64,000 nucleotides of DNA from positions 4,090,198 to 4,154,197 of the forward strand of contig NZ_AP023355.1 of NCBI RefSeq assembly GCF_016865425.1, given 5' to 3'. Position 1 is the stretch's first letter. Each line of letters begins with the position of its first letter. The position numbers and the translations under genes were made by a program. Source of the DNA: Actinocatenispora thailandica (GTDB lineage: Bacteria; Actinomycetota; Actinomycetes; Mycobacteriales; Micromonosporaceae). The notes under the pieces were generated by a model, which was not told the origin of the DNA, did not search any database, and saw nothing but the letters and a program-made list of their open reading frames with translations. Below, one piece after another: positions 46,553 to 56,249 of this stretch.

Positions 46553-48607
46553 GTGACGGTTCGGGCGCTGGCGGTCGATTTCGGGACGTCGAACACGGTT
46601 GCGGTCACCCGGGACTCCGATGGCCGGGCCACCGAGGTGCTGTTCGACGGCTCGCCGCTGCTGCCGTCGGCCGTCTTCGCGGCGCCCGACGGCGAGCTGC
46701 TCACCGGCCGCGACGCGATGCACTCGATGCGGCTCGCGCCCGAGCGGTTCGAGCCGAACCCGAAACTGCGGGTCGACGACGGCACGGTGCTGCTCGGCGA
46801 CACCGAGGTGACGGTCGAGCGACTGTTCGCCGCCGTCCTGCGCCGGGTGGCCGACGAGGCGCACTGGCACGGGCACGGCCCGGTGGTGCTGACACATCCC
46901 GCCGGCTGGGGGCCGCGCCGGCAGGCGGTGCTGGTCGCCGCGGCCGACCGGGCCGGCCTGCCCAACGCCCGGCTCGTCGCCGAACCGGTGGCCGCCGCAC
47001 ACCACCTGACCCGCACCGCCGCCGCGCCCGGCCGCGCCGTCGTCTACGACCTGGGCGCCGGTACCGCCGACGTGTCGGTGGTGGCCGACGGCACGGTGCT
47101 GGCCGCGGAGGGGCTGCCGGACGCCGGTGGGCTCGACGTCGACACCGCGATCGTCGGATACCTGGAGGCCACCTACCGGGATCGCGACCCGGCCGGCTGG
47201 GACCGGCTGCGCCGGCCGGCCACGGCCGCCGATCGCCGGACCTGGCGGCAGCTTGCCGAGGATGTCCGCACCGCCAAGGAGATGCTGTCCCGCACCGCCC
47301 AGACGTTCGTCCACATCCCGCTGCTCGGCATCGACGCACCGCTGGGTCGCGACGAGCTGGAGCGAATCGCCACGCCGTTGCTGCTGCGGACCATCGAGGT
47401 CGCGACCGGCGCCCTCACCGCAGCCGGCGTGCCGATCCCGCCGCCGAGCCCGGTGCTGCTGGTCGGTGGGGCCAGCCGGATGCCGCTGGTGGCCACCCTG
47501 CTGCACCGGCACCTGAAGGTCGCACCGACCCTCGCCGACCGCCCCGACCTCGCCGTGGCCCTCGGCGCTCTCCTCCTCGCCGACTCCGCCGCCACGGCCG
47601 CTCCCGTCCCGGTGGCCGGTCGGCTGCCCGACCCACCACCGGCCAGTCCGGCGGCGCCGTCGACGCCAGCCCCGCCGGCAACTCCGACGCTCGCCACGGC
47701 ACCGGCACCGGCACCGGCCCACGGTGGTGCCGCCGAGGGCACCGAGGTGGCGATGCCGGCGCTGGGCGAGTCGGTCACCGAAGGCACCGTCACCCGATGG
47801 CTCAAGCAGGTCGGCGAGTCCGTCGAGGTGGACGAACCACTGCTGGAAGTGTCCACCGACAAGGTCGACACCGAGATCCCCTCACCGGCCGCCGGCACCG
47901 TCCTGGACATCAAGGTCCAACAGGACCAGACCGCCGGCGTCGGCACCGTGCTGGCGATCGTCGGATCCGGCTCGCCCGCCGCGGCGCGGGCCGGCGCCGG
48001 CGAACCGGCCCCGACCAACGAGCCGGGCGAGACCGCGGGCAGTGCGGACAAGCCCCGCCCGGACCCGGTCACGTACACCAAGAAGCGGCACAAGCAGGCG
48101 ATCGACGCCGGCAGCAAGGGCAGCAGCGTCTCCGTGGTGGTGCTCGTCTTCCTGTGGCTGTTCCCGCTGATCAGCAACCAGCTGGACGAGTACCACGGGG
48201 CGAAGTTCACGCACAACGTCTTCGCCTCGGCGATCATCATGTGCGCGGCGGCGGTGCTGGCCGCGGTGGTGTCCTTCTTCCGGCCGGTCAGCGCGCTCAC
48301 GGTCGGGCCCGACGCGCTGCGGCTGGAACGACGACACATCTCCGGTGCGGTGGTCACCATCACGGTGCCGCGGCACAGCATCGAACGGATCGGCATCAGC
48401 ACCAGCGCGCCGAAGAACAGGCTCGTGGTGTGGTGCCGCGACGGCCACACCCCGGACGGGTTCGCTCGGCTCGACACCCGGCCCGGCGGCGGCTCGCTGC
48501 TGTGCAACCTGAACGACGTGACCAAGGCCGACGACCGGACGGTCGAGATCCACCGGATCGGGTCGGCGATCGAGGCCCTCGCCGGTGCCGCCTACGCGGA
48601 GATCTGA
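46553..48607 (+). CDS. Hsp70-like ATPase fused to a lipoyl domain and a membrane anchor
   Basis: A 684-residue fusion. Residues 1-345 are an Hsp70/DnaK-type actin-fold ATPase: phosphate-1 [11 protein letters not shown], phosphate-2 [15 protein letters not shown] and adenosine motif [11 protein letters not shown]. No substrate-binding domain of DnaK follows. After a Pro/Ala linker, residues about 398-472 are a complete lipoyl domain ([33 protein letters not shown], lipoyl-acceptor Lys437). A basic linker leads to two helices (about 525-541 [13 protein letters not shown] and 555-577 [17 protein letters not shown]). The last 105 residues look like a PH-like domain ([35 protein letters not shown]). 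The lipoyl part is nearly identical in DNA to the second lipoyl domain of sucB. GTG start preceded by TAGCCT-N6 (leaderless pattern). Lipoylation and membrane location are inference. Confidence 0.85.
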   Translation: MTVRALAVDFGTSNTVAVTRDSDGRATEVLFDGSPLLPSAVFAAPDGELLTGRDAMHSMRLAPERFEPNPKLRVDDGTVLLGDTEVTVERLFAAVLRRVADEAHWHGHGPVVLTHPAGWGPRRQAVLVAAADRAGLPNARLVAEPVAAAHHLTRTAAAPGRAVVYDLGAGTADVSVVADGTVLAAEGLPDAGGLDVDTAIVGYLEATYRDRDPAGWDRLRRPATAADRRTWRQLAEDVRTAKEMLSRTAQTFVHIPLLGIDAPLGRDELERIATPLLLRTIEVATGALTAAGVPIPPPSPVLLVGGASRMPLVATLLHRHLKVAPTLADRPDLAVALGALLLADSAATAAPVPVAGRLPDPPPASPAAPSTPAPPATPTLATAPAPAPAHGGAAEGTEVAMPALGESVTEGTVTRWLKQVGESVEVDEPLLEVSTDKVDTEIPSPAAGTVLDIKVQQDQTAGVGTVLAIVGSGSPAAARAGAGEPAPTNEPGETAGSADKPRPDPVTYTKKRHKQAIDAGSKGSSVSVVVLVFLWLFPLISNQLDEYHGAKFTHNVFASAIIMCAAAVLAAVVSFFRPVSALTVGPDALRLERRHISGAVVTITVPRHSIERIGISTSAPKNRLVVWCRDGHTPDGFARLDTRPGGGSLLCNLNDVTKADDRTVEIHRIGSAIEALAGAAYAEI
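47726..47970 (+). repeat. 245-bp lipoyl-domain repeat, copy 1 (in the Hsp70 fusion gene)
   Basis: Matches 58916-59160 with two mismatches in 245 bases (47934 C/T and 47937 G/A), same strand, same reading frame, offset 11,190. Identity includes silent positions. Outside the block similarity falls at once (T/C at 47725 and CTC/GGC after 47970). It therefore looks like a recent copy or gene conversion, not ordinary domain conservation. Confidence 0.97.
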
Positions 48608-48746
48608 GCGGCGCCCACCGGCGGCGGGGCCTTGGCGCCCCGGCATCATACGACGGGCATCGAACCAAGCGGGGTGCGGCGCCGCCGCGGATGGGACCGG
48701 TCACGACGGCCCGAGCCGGCGGTACCGCGGCGATAGGGTCGGGTTC

Positions 48747-49745
48747 ATGGAGTTCCGACACCTTGGCCGATCCGGCCTGATCGTTTCCGAGATCTCGTAC
48801 GGCAACTGGCTCACGCACGGCTCCCAGGTCGAGGAGGACGCCGCCCTCGCCTGCGTGCGGGCCGCGCTCGACGAGGGCATCACCACCTTCGACACCGCCG
48901 ACGTCTACGCCGGTACCCGGGCCGAGACGGTGCTCGGCAAGGCGCTCGCCGGTGAGCGCCGGGAGGGGCTGGAGATCTTCACCAAGGTCTACTGGCCCAC
49001 CGGCCCCGGCAAGAACGACCGCGGGCTGTCCCGCAAGCACATCCTGGAGTCGATCGAGGGTTCGCTGCGCCGGCTCGGCACCGACCACGTCGACCTGTAC
49101 CAGGCGCACCGGTACGACTACGACACGCCGCTGGAAGAGACCATGACCGCGTTCGCCGACGTGGTGCGGTCCGGCAAGGCGCTCTACATCGGCGTCTCGG
49201 AGTGGCGGGCCGAGGAGATCCGTGCCGCCGCGAAGCTCGCCGCCGAGCTGCGCATCCCGCTGGTGTCCAACCAGCCGCAGTACAACGCGATCTGGCGGGT
49301 GATCGAGTCCGAGGTGGTGCCGACCTGCGAGGACCTCGGGCTCAGCCAGGTCGTCTTCTCCCCGATCGCGCAGGGCGTGCTGACCGGCAAGTACAAGGTG
49401 GGGCAGCAGCCGCCGGCCGGCTCCCGGGCAACCGACGACAAGGGCGGGAAGAACATGATCTCCCGCTGGATGCGCGACGACGTGCTGTCCCGCGTCGCGC
49501 AGCTGGAGCCGGTCGCGGCCGAGGCCGGGCTCAGCCTGGCCCAGCTCGCGGTCGCCTGGGTGCTGCAGAACCCCAACGTGGCCAGCGCGATCGTCGGCGC
49601 CTCGCGGCCCGAGCAGGTGCGGGACAACGTCAAGGCGGCCGGCGTCACCCTGGACAAGGGCCTGCTCGCCAAGATCGACGAGATCCTCGACCCGGTCATC
49701 GAGCGCGACCCGGCCAAGACCCAGAGCCCGGCGTCCCGGCCCTGA
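48747..49745 (+). CDS. Aldo/keto reductase (Kv-beta/YghZ-like)
   Basis: A 332-residue NADPH-dependent TIM-barrel oxidoreductase. Seen: MEFRHLGRSGLIVSEISYGNW, FDTADVYAGTRAETVLGKAL (catalytic Asp and Tyr), EIFTKVYWP (catalytic Lys), LGTDHVDLYQAHRYD (active-site His position), VSEWRAEEI, NQPQYNAIWR, FSPIAQGVLTGKY and AIVGASRPEQVRDNVKA (cofactor binding). It is most like the potassium-channel beta-subunit and YghZ branch. TAGGGT (48734-48739) lies seven bases before the ATG and there is no Shine-Dalgarno sequence: leaderless candidate. Substrate unknown. Confidence 0.92.
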   Translation: MEFRHLGRSGLIVSEISYGNWLTHGSQVEEDAALACVRAALDEGITTFDTADVYAGTRAETVLGKALAGERREGLEIFTKVYWPTGPGKNDRGLSRKHILESIEGSLRRLGTDHVDLYQAHRYDYDTPLEETMTAFADVVRSGKALYIGVSEWRAEEIRAAAKLAAELRIPLVSNQPQYNAIWRVIESEVVPTCEDLGLSQVVFSPIAQGVLTGKYKVGQQPPAGSRATDDKGGKNMISRWMRDDVLSRVAQLEPVAAEAGLSLAQLAVAWVLQNPNVASAIVGASRPEQVRDNVKAAGVTLDKGLLAKIDEILDPVIERDPAKTQSPASRP

Positions 49746-49768
49746 TCACCAGCCTTACCACCGGCTGA

Positions 49769-49801
49769 CTGCGCCGCCGGGCCGGGAACCCGGCGGCGCA
49801 G
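49769..49801. terminator. 13-bp hairpin between convergent genes
   Basis: CTGCGCCGCCGGG (49769-49781) and CCCGGCGGCGCAG (49789-49801) are perfect complements around a 7-base loop, 24 bases after the aldo/keto reductase stop and 28 before the stop of the small minus-strand gene. Shared terminator for both. Confidence 0.8.
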
Positions 49802-49828
49802 CCGGCGACGAGGCGTCGCCCGGCACCG

Positions 49829-50032
49829 TCAGCTGGCGGTGGTCGGGCGCAGGCTCATCTCGTACTCCAGGCGGTCGTCCTCGACAAGCCGGACCGTGAC
49901 GACGCCCTGCTCGGACAGCTCGCGCCAGCACTGGCCGAGCCACGACTCGGCGTCCGACTGGCTGCCGAAGACCTCACCGGGGCCTTCGGCCGGCTCGCCG
50001 GCCTGGTCCAGGTATCGCCACATCCATGCCAT
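49829..50032 (-). CDS. Small conserved actinobacterial protein, unknown
   Basis: A 67-residue protein: MAWMWRYLDQAGEPAEGPGEVFGSQ..., then SDAESWLGQCWRELSEQGVVTVRLVEDDRLEYEMSL. The compact alpha-beta layout with a Trp-rich start and an acidic LVEDDRLEY strand is one I recall from many actinobacterial genomes, always without assigned function. Ribosome site GAGGAG; a second ATG three codons in (50023) is also possible. Divergent from the cobU-cobT gene. Confidence 0.75.
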   Translation of the reverse strand: MAWMWRYLDQAGEPAEGPGEVFGSQSDAESWLGQCWRELSEQGVVTVRLVEDDRLEYEMSLRPTTAS

Positions 50033-50162
50033 CGGTCACACTCCTCGCCGCTGGACTGCCGCCGGGTTGCCGCCGGAATCTCCGGTAAGAGTACGGTCCC
50101 GCGGCGATGTCGGTGGCGGCCCGGCGCGCGCCGGCAGCCATTCATGGGCCAAGATGTCTCCC

Positions 50163-52118
50163 GTGACGACCGAGCAGCGGGTACTGGTACTGGGCGGGAT
50201 CAGCTCCGGCAAGTCGAGCCTGGCCGAGCGAATGCTGGCGGAAGCACCGGGTGAGCGGCGCTACCTGGCCACCGGCCGGGACAATCCCGACGACCCGGAC
50301 TGGCAGCGCCGGATCGCCGCGCACCGTGAACGCCGCGGCGACGACTGGCTGACCGTCGACTGCTCGACCGGGCCGGACGCCCTGATCGAGGCGCTCGCCG
50401 CCGCACCGGCGGGTGCCGCGGTGCTGGTCGACGACCTGGGCGGGTGGGCCGGCCTGCTGCTGGAGGCGGCCGGCGTGGTCGACGACGAGCCGGCGAAACC
50501 GAAACGCGCCACCAAGCGCACCTCCGCCGCCACCCGCAAACGCGGCGCCGCCAGCGCCCGCACCACCAGCGCGCGCGCCGCCACCGAGCCGCCGACCGGT
50601 GCGGCCGAAGCGGCCGCGGCGGGTGACAGCGCGCCGACGGGTACCGATGCCGCGGGCGCACCGTCCGACGACGCGGCGAGCGAGTCCGGCTCGCCCGCCA
50701 CGGCGGGTGAGCGGGGCGCCGCGCCCGCAGCCGAGCCCGCCGACGGCGCTCCGGCCGGCGCGACCGACGGCGCCGAGCTGCTGGCGACCGCGCCGGCGCG
50801 GCTGGCCGCGGCGGTCGCGGCGAGCCCCGCCGGAACCGTCGTACTGGTCAGCCCCGAGGTCGGGCTGTCGGTGGTGCCGGCGACGCGGTCCGGGCGGCGG
50901 TTCGCCGACCTGCTCGGCGCGATCAACCGGGCGGTGGCCGACGGCAGCGACCGGGTCGCGTTGGTCGTCGCCGGCCGCACCCTCTGGTTGCCCGCCGACG
51001 GCGAGGCGACCGTGCCGGCTGCCGCGGCACCCGCCGTGACCCGGCAGCCGCCGGCCGAGGCGGTGCCGGCGCCGATGGACGCCGCGGAGCCCGTCGACGT
51101 CGGACCGGCCGAACCGGACGACGACATCATCGGTATCCGGCCACCGGACCGCATCGCGATCAACGCCGCCGAGGCGCGGCTGACCGCGCTGGCCAGCGGC
51201 GGAGCCGGCCTCGGCGCGCTGACCGAGCCGGTCGCCTGGGCGCTCGGCGCCGGCGATCTGGCCGGCGAGTGGGAATCGATCCGGGTGCTGCTGGTGGGCG
51301 CCGACCACGACGGCGGCGCCAGGGCCGGCGACCCGCCGGCGGCCAGCGCGATCGAGCGGGTGCAGGCCGGTACCGCGCCGCTCGCCCGCCTCGCCGACCG
51401 CCTCGGCGCCACGGTCGTCGTCGCAGACCTGGCCGAGGCCGGGGGCGCCGCGGCGGTCGAGCCGATGGAGACCGCCGACGTGCTCACCGCCGAGCAGGTC
51501 GACGCCGCGTTCGAGCTGGGCCGCTCGCTCGCCGAGCGGGCCGCGGACGAGGGCGTGCAACTGCTCGTACCGGCGGCGTGCGGCGCCGGCGTGCAGGCGG
51601 TGTCGGCGGCGGTGCTCGCCGCGGCCACCGGCAACGAGCCGGCGAGCCTGATCGGCCGGGTGGTGGGCGAGGCCGGCCGGGTCGACGACGCCGCCTGGAT
51701 CGACCGCTGCGTGGCGGCCCGGGACGCACTGCACCGGGTCCGGCTGCGGTCCCGGGACAGCCGGTCGCTGCTGGCCATGCTCGGCGGGCCGGACCTCGCG
51801 GCGCTGACCGGGCTGATCATCGGCGCGGCGGTCCGGCACCTGCCGGTGTTGGTCGACAACCCGGCGACGGCGACCGCGATGGTGCTGGCGCGCGACATCG
51901 CGCCGAGCTCGCCGTGGTGGTGCCTGATCCCCGACCACGGCCGCGCGCCCGCGGTGCGTACCGTCGCCGACCTGCTCGGCTTCGACACCGTGCTGGACCT
52001 CGGGCTGGGCCTGGGCGACGGCTGCACGGCGCTGACCGCGGTCGGGGTGCTGCAGCCGGCGCTCGCGCTCGCCGCCAGCCTGCGCGGCTCGGACGCCGGC
52101 GAACCGGTACATGCCTGA
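50163..52118 (+). CDS. CobU-CobT fusion (cobalamin nucleotide-loop assembly)
   Basis: A 651-residue fusion. N-terminal CobU-like domain (adenosylcobinamide kinase/guanylyltransferase): P-loop GGISSGKSSL with Lys17, RRYLATGRDNPDDPDWQRRIAAHRERRGDDW, and VLVDDLGGW. It is interrupted at about residues 110-200 by an Ala/Thr/Pro-rich, first basic then acidic insertion, and resumes with VVLVSPEVGLSVVPATRSGRRFADLLGAIN. From about 320 a CobT-like domain (phosphoribosyltransferase for dimethylbenzimidazole) follows. In Salmonella CobT the catalytic glutamates lie in GEMGIGNTT and GEGTGA; here these read PAACGAGVQ (about 469) and GDGCTA (about 617), so both are changed. GTG with CAAGAT seven bases upstream. 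The stop overlaps cobS by 8 bases. Confidence 0.82.
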   Translation: MTTEQRVLVLGGISSGKSSLAERMLAEAPGERRYLATGRDNPDDPDWQRRIAAHRERRGDDWLTVDCSTGPDALIEALAAAPAGAAVLVDDLGGWAGLLLEAAGVVDDEPAKPKRATKRTSAATRKRGAASARTTSARAATEPPTGAAEAAAAGDSAPTGTDAAGAPSDDAASESGSPATAGERGAAPAAEPADGAPAGATDGAELLATAPARLAAAVAASPAGTVVLVSPEVGLSVVPATRSGRRFADLLGAINRAVADGSDRVALVVAGRTLWLPADGEATVPAAAAPAVTRQPPAEAVPAPMDAAEPVDVGPAEPDDDIIGIRPPDRIAINAAEARLTALASGGAGLGALTEPVAWALGAGDLAGEWESIRVLLVGADHDGGARAGDPPAASAIERVQAGTAPLARLADRLGATVVVADLAEAGGAAAVEPMETADVLTAEQVDAAFELGRSLAERAADEGVQLLVPAACGAGVQAVSAAVLAAATGNEPASLIGRVVGEAGRVDDAAWIDRCVAARDALHRVRLRSRDSRSLLAMLGGPDLAALTGLIIGAAVRHLPVLVDNPATATAMVLARDIAPSSPWWCLIPDHGRAPAVRTVADLLGFDTVLDLGLGLGDGCTALTAVGVLQPALALAASLRGSDAGEPVHA

Positions 52119-52938
52119 CCCGATCCAGCACGACCCGGACCCGGCGGCCGGTCGGCCACCGGAGCCGGCCGGCCCGGTCCGCGGCTGGGTCGCCGCGGCG
52201 CGGCTGTCGGTCAGCACGTTCACGGTGCTGCCGGTACCGGTCGGCCGGGTGGACCGGGCGACCGCCCGCGGCGCGATGGTGCTCGCGCCGGCGGTGGGCG
52301 CGGCGATCGGTGCGGTACTGGCCGGGATCGCGGTCCTGTTGCGGTCGGCCGGCGCGCCGCTCGGGGTGCTCGCGGTGGCGGTGGTGCTCGGCGCCGTCCT
52401 GGTGACCCGCGCCCTGCATCTCGACGGGTTGGCCGACACCGTCGATGCGCTCGGCTCCTACACCGACCGGGAGCGGGCGCTTGCCATCATGAAACGCTCC
52501 GACATCGGCCCGTTCGGCGTCGTGGCGCTGGTACTCGCGCTCGCCGCGCAGGTCGCCGCGGTGGTCGCGGTGGGCGCGCGGCCGGCGCTCGCGCTGCTGG
52601 CCACGCTGGTGGTCGCGGCCGGTACCGGCCGGCTCGCGGTGACGCTCGCCTGCCGTCGCGGCGTCCCGGCCGCCCGGCCGGACGGCCTCGGCGCGCTGGT
52701 CGCCGGCACCGTACCGGGATGGCTGGTGGTGGCCGCGGCGGTCCCGCTGGCCGCGATCGGGCTGTTCGCCGACCCGGCCCGGCCGTGGCTCGGACCGGTC
52801 GCGGTGCTGCTGGGCCTGGCCGCCGCGCTGCTGCTGGTCCGGCACGTCACCCGCCGCCTCGGCGGCGTCACCGGCGACGTCCTCGGCGCCTGCGTCGAGC
52901 TGGCCGGCACCTTCACCCTCACCGTCCTCAGCTGCTGA
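52111..52938 (+). CDS. cobS: Adenosylcobinamide-GDP ribazoletransferase
   Basis: A 275-residue polytopic membrane enzyme that joins adenosylcobinamide-GDP to alpha-ribazole (phosphate), the last step of cobalamin assembly. Seen: AAARLSVSTFTVLPVPVG near the start, the catalytic acidic motif RALHLDGLADTVDALGSY (D-G-x-x-D-x-x-D), ALAIMKRSDIGPFGVVAL, and LGGVTGDVLGACVELAGTFTL near the end; all are CobS hallmarks. Overlaps the cobU-cobT stop by 8 bases, so translation is coupled. The rest of the corrin pathway is not in this window; this may be a salvage/late-step pair. Confidence 0.95.
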   Translation: MPDPIQHDPDPAAGRPPEPAGPVRGWVAAARLSVSTFTVLPVPVGRVDRATARGAMVLAPAVGAAIGAVLAGIAVLLRSAGAPLGVLAVAVVLGAVLVTRALHLDGLADTVDALGSYTDRERALAIMKRSDIGPFGVVALVLALAAQVAAVVAVGARPALALLATLVVAAGTGRLAVTLACRRGVPAARPDGLGALVAGTVPGWLVVAAAVPLAAIGLFADPARPWLGPVAVLLGLAAALLLVRHVTRRLGGVTGDVLGACVELAGTFTLTVLSC

Positions 52939-53091
52939 GCGATCGACCGCAGTTGCCGAGCGGTCGAGACCACCGAAGGCACCGAGCCACCGACGCCGCC
53001 GGGCCGCCGCACTGCCGAGCGGTCGAGCCGTCGACACTCGCTGGCCGGTGGGTGTCGACGGCCGGTGGTGGGCCGTCCGGGTGGCGGCGGA

Positions 53092-53448
53092 TCAGTCCGG
53101 TTCGGCGTCGTAGCCGGTGGTCAGGCGGCGCGGCGCGGCGGCCCGCCAGGCCGCGACGACGAGCGCCCGCAGCACGGCCGGCTCGATGCGGGCCAGCTCC
53201 ACCCGGACCCAGCCGAACCGGCCGGTCGTGGGTGCCACCGCGTAGGTGTCGGGGTCGCGGGCCACCAGCGACGCCTGCTCGTCCGGGGTGGACTTGACGG
53301 TGGCGTGCGGCTCGTCCGGTGCGGCGACCGCGAACATCTTGCCGCCGACCTGGAACACCGTCTCGGTGCCCCAGGTACCGACCTCCTCGGCGCCGGGCAG
53401 CCCGAGCGCGATCCGGCGGACCTGCTCGAACGTGGCACCGGCCATCAT
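53092..53448 (-). CDS. MmcQ/YjbR-family protein
   Basis: A 118-residue protein of the CyaY-like-fold MmcQ/YjbR family, sometimes described as DNA-binding. Seen: [84 protein letters not shown]; the GLPGAEE and the AWRxxAPR ending are the family pattern. ATGATG at the start; the first ATG (53448) overlaps the gcvT stop, so it is translated after gcvT. No clear functional link to glycine cleavage. Confidence 0.88.
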   Translation of the reverse strand: MMAGATFEQVRRIALGLPGAEEVGTWGTETVFQVGGKMFAVAAPDEPHATVKSTPDEQASLVARDPDTYAVAPTTGRFGWVRVELARIEPAVLRALVVAAWRAAAPRRLTTGYDAEPD

Positions 53449-54548
53449 TTCACCGAGGACGGGACGAACGGCGGTTTGACCACCTTCATCGGCGCCCGCC
53501 GGCCGCGGACGTCCACCTCGACCTCGGCGCCGGCGTCCAGGTTCGCGGCGGTGTCCAGCAGCGCCAGGCCGATGCCACGCTTCAGCGTCGGGGAGAACGT
53601 GCCCGAGGTGACCTCGCCGACCCGCTGCTCCCCCACGTACACCGCCATGCCGGGACGCGGGATGCCCTTGCCGGCGGCCGACAACCCCCACAACCGCCGG
53701 GCCGGGCCGGCCTGCTTCTCGGCGAGCAGCTTGTCCCGGCCCCAGAACGCCGGCTTCTTCCAGCCGACGGCCCAACCGGCGCGCGCCTGTACCGGGCTGA
53801 TCTGCATCGACAGGTCCTGGCCGTGCAGCGGATAGCCCATCTCGGTACGCAGCGTGTCGCGCGCGGCGAGGCCGGCCGGCCTCACCGCGAGGTCGGCTCC
53901 CTCCTCCAGCAGCGCATCCCACACCGCCGCGGCGTAGCGCGCCTCCACGACCAGCTCGTACCCGTGCTCACCGGTGTAGCCGGTGCGGCAGACGACGAGC
54001 GGCCGGCCGCCGATCGTGCCCTGCTCGAAGCTCATGTACCCGTGCCGGGTCGGCGCACCGAGCCGGGCCAGCAGGTCGGCCGACATCGGCCCCTGCACGG
54101 CGATGATCGCGTAGTCGTCGTGCCGGTTGGTGACCTCGATGCCGGCCGGCGCCTCGGCGGCCAGCCGGCGCACCACCTCGGCGGTGTTCGCCGCGTTCGG
54201 GATCAGGAACACGTGGTCGTCGGCGAACCGGTACGCGATCAGGTCGTCGACCACGCCGCCGGTCGCGTCGTCGCAGCACAGCGTGTACTGGGCCTGACCG
54301 GCGGCGATCTTGTCCAGGTCGCCGGCCAGGCACGAGTTGACGAAGTCGACCGCGCCGGCGCCGCGCACCGTCGCCTTGCCCAGGTGGGACACGTCGAACA
54401 CACCGACCGCGTTACGCACCGCGTTGTGCTCGGCGAGCACCCCGCCGCCGGCGTACTCCAGGGGCATCTCCCAGCCACCGAACGCAGCGAACTTCGCACC
54501 GAGCGCCCGGTGCCGGTCGTGCAACGGGGAATGCTTGAGGTCGGTCAT
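53445..54548 (-). CDS. gcvT: Glycine cleavage system T protein (aminomethyltransferase)
   Basis: A 367-residue tetrahydrofolate-dependent aminomethyltransferase that takes the aminomethyl arm from lipoylated GcvH and makes methylene-THF and ammonia. Seen: [42 protein letters not shown], the catalytic-Asp region [66 protein letters not shown] and the C-terminal barrel [25 protein letters not shown] 54548 has TAGGTT seven bases upstream on its strand, a likely leaderless start; an upstream in-frame start adds three residues. gcvH and gcvP are not in view. Its partner chemistry depends on lipoyl protein, as does the sucB system nearby. Confidence 0.95.
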   Translation of the reverse strand: MTDLKHSPLHDRHRALGAKFAAFGGWEMPLEYAGGGVLAEHNAVRNAVGVFDVSHLGKATVRGAGAVDFVNSCLAGDLDKIAAGQAQYTLCCDDATGGVVDDLIAYRFADDHVFLIPNAANTAEVVRRLAAEAPAGIEVTNRHDDYAIIAVQGPMSADLLARLGAPTRHGYMSFEQGTIGGRPLVVCRTGYTGEHGYELVVEARYAAAVWDALLEEGADLAVRPAGLAARDTLRTEMGYPLHGQDLSMQISPVQARAGWAVGWKKPAFWGRDKLLAEKQAGPARRLWGLSAAGKGIPRPGMAVYVGEQRVGEVTSGTFSPTLKRGIGLALLDTAANLDAGAEVEVDVRGRRAPMKVVKPPFVPSSVK

Positions 54549-54681
54549 GGGTGGCAACCTACCCGCCGGCCGTCGACCTCTAGCATCGACTCCGGTCCGG
54601 CCGCGACGGCGTCACGACGCAGCGCGAACCGGACACCGCCACAACGACGTGGTCACCCTGTGACCGTTACGGAGGCTTCGC

Positions 54682-56172
54682 GTGAGTTCGCTTGCTCTCG
54701 CCGACACCAACCTTGCCAGCCTGCCCGCCGACGCCGTCGTCGTCGGGCTGTACCGGTCGGCCGACGGCGCGCCGACCCTGGCGCCCGGCGCGGCGGAGCT
54801 CGACGCCGCCTTCGACCACCGGCTCGTCGACACGCTGGTACTGCTCGGCGCCACCGGCGCCGTCGGCGAGGTGACCCGGCTGGCCAGCCTGGGTACCGTG
54901 CCGGCGCCGCTGGTCGCCGCGGTCGGCCTGGGCGCCGCCGAGGATGCCGACGACGAGGCGGTACGCCGGGCCGCCGGTGCCGCGGTCCGGGCGCTGGCCG
55001 GTTCGGCGACCGTCGCGCTGGCGCTGCCGGCGCTGCGGCCGGCGGCGGAGGGCGCCGCGCTCGGCGGGTACCGGTTCACCCGCTACCGCGCGGCGACCGA
55101 CACCGACCGCGCGCCGGTGGCGAAGATCCAGCTGGTCGTGCCGGATGCGAAGGACCGGGCGGCGAAAGCGGAGCTGAAGCGGGCCGCGGCGCTGGCCGAC
55201 GCGGCGAGCTTCACCCGAGACTGGGTCAACTCCCCGGGCAACGAGCTGCGGCCACCGGCGTTCGCCGACGCGGTGTCGAAGGCGGCCACCAAGGCCGGCC
55301 TCGCGGTCGAGGTACTCGACGAGAAGGCGCTGCGCAAGGGCGGGTACGGCGGCATCCTCGCGGTCGGCCTCGGCTCCGCGCAGCCGCCGCGACTGGTCCG
55401 CCTGGCGTACTCGCCGCGTGGCAAGGCCGCCGCGAAGGTGGCGCTGGTCGGCAAGGGCATCACGTTCGACACCGGCGGGCTGTCGATCAAGCCGGCCAAG
55501 GGCATGTGGGAGATGAAGAGCGACATGGCCGGCGCCGCCGCGGTCGCCGGCGCCATGCTCGCCATCGCCGCGCTCAAGCCGAAGGTCGAGGTCGTCGCGT
55601 ACCTGCCGATGGCGGAGAACATGCCGTCCGGCTCGGCGTACCGGCCGGGCGATGTCGTCACCATGTACTCGGGGACCAGGGTCGAGGTGCTCAACACCGA
55701 CGCCGAGGGCCGGATGGTGCTGGCCGACGCGATCGCCCGGGCCTGCGAGGAGGGCCCCGACTACCTGTTCGAGACGTCCACCCTCACCGGCGGCCAGGTC
55801 ACGTCGCTGGGCCACCGGATCGCCGGCGTGATGGGCTCCGAGTCGCTGCACGAGCGGGTGCGCGCGGCCGGCGAGCGGGTCGGCGAGCCGATGTGGCCGA
55901 TGCCGCTGCCGGAGGAGATCGCCAAGCTGATGACCTCCGACGTCGCGGACCTGTCGCAGGTCGCGACCGGGATGGACCGCTCCGGTCACATGCTGCAGGG
56001 CGGTTACTTCCTCTCCCGGTTCGTCGCCGACGGCGTCGACTGGGCGCACCTGGACGTGGCCGGCCCCGCCTACCACGAGTCCGAGGAGTACGGCTACCTG
56101 CCGAAGGGCGCCACCGCGGTGCCGTTGCGGACGTTGGTCGAGCTGGTCGTCGACGTCGCCGACAACGGCTGA
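54682..56172 (+). CDS. pepA: Leucyl aminopeptidase (M17)
   Basis: A 496-residue cytosolic metallo-aminopeptidase. The N-terminal domain (residues 1-165) is variable; the catalytic domain has FTRDWVNSPGNELRPPAF, VGKGITFDTGGLSIKPAKGMWEMKSDMAG (metal Lys, Asp residues), LPMAENMPSGSAYRPGDV, NTDAEGRMVLADAI (metal Asp/Glu and active Arg) and TLTGGQVTSLG. All metal ligands of M17 are present and the length is normal. GTG with ribosome site ACGGAGG. Divergent from gcvT over 133 bases. Releases N-terminal residues from peptides. Confidence 0.95.
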   Translation: MSSLALADTNLASLPADAVVVGLYRSADGAPTLAPGAAELDAAFDHRLVDTLVLLGATGAVGEVTRLASLGTVPAPLVAAVGLGAAEDADDEAVRRAAGAAVRALAGSATVALALPALRPAAEGAALGGYRFTRYRAATDTDRAPVAKIQLVVPDAKDRAAKAELKRAAALADAASFTRDWVNSPGNELRPPAFADAVSKAATKAGLAVEVLDEKALRKGGYGGILAVGLGSAQPPRLVRLAYSPRGKAAAKVALVGKGITFDTGGLSIKPAKGMWEMKSDMAGAAAVAGAMLAIAALKPKVEVVAYLPMAENMPSGSAYRPGDVVTMYSGTRVEVLNTDAEGRMVLADAIARACEEGPDYLFETSTLTGGQVTSLGHRIAGVMGSESLHERVRAAGERVGEPMWPMPLPEEIAKLMTSDVADLSQVATGMDRSGHMLQGGYFLSRFVADGVDWAHLDVAGPAYHESEEYGYLPKGATAVPLRTLVELVVDVADNG

Positions 56173-56249
56173 GCGGGGGGCACCGCTTTGCGCTGAGGTG
56201 CTGCCCGAAGCGCTCGTGTCGGCGCTGGGTTCGTTTGTTGGCACCCGCG

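Noticed and set aside
47726-47970. Lipoyl copy as a pure assembly artefact
   Set aside because: Both copies have unique flanks, two consistent base differences and stay in frame with a full-length protein; still listed for read checking.
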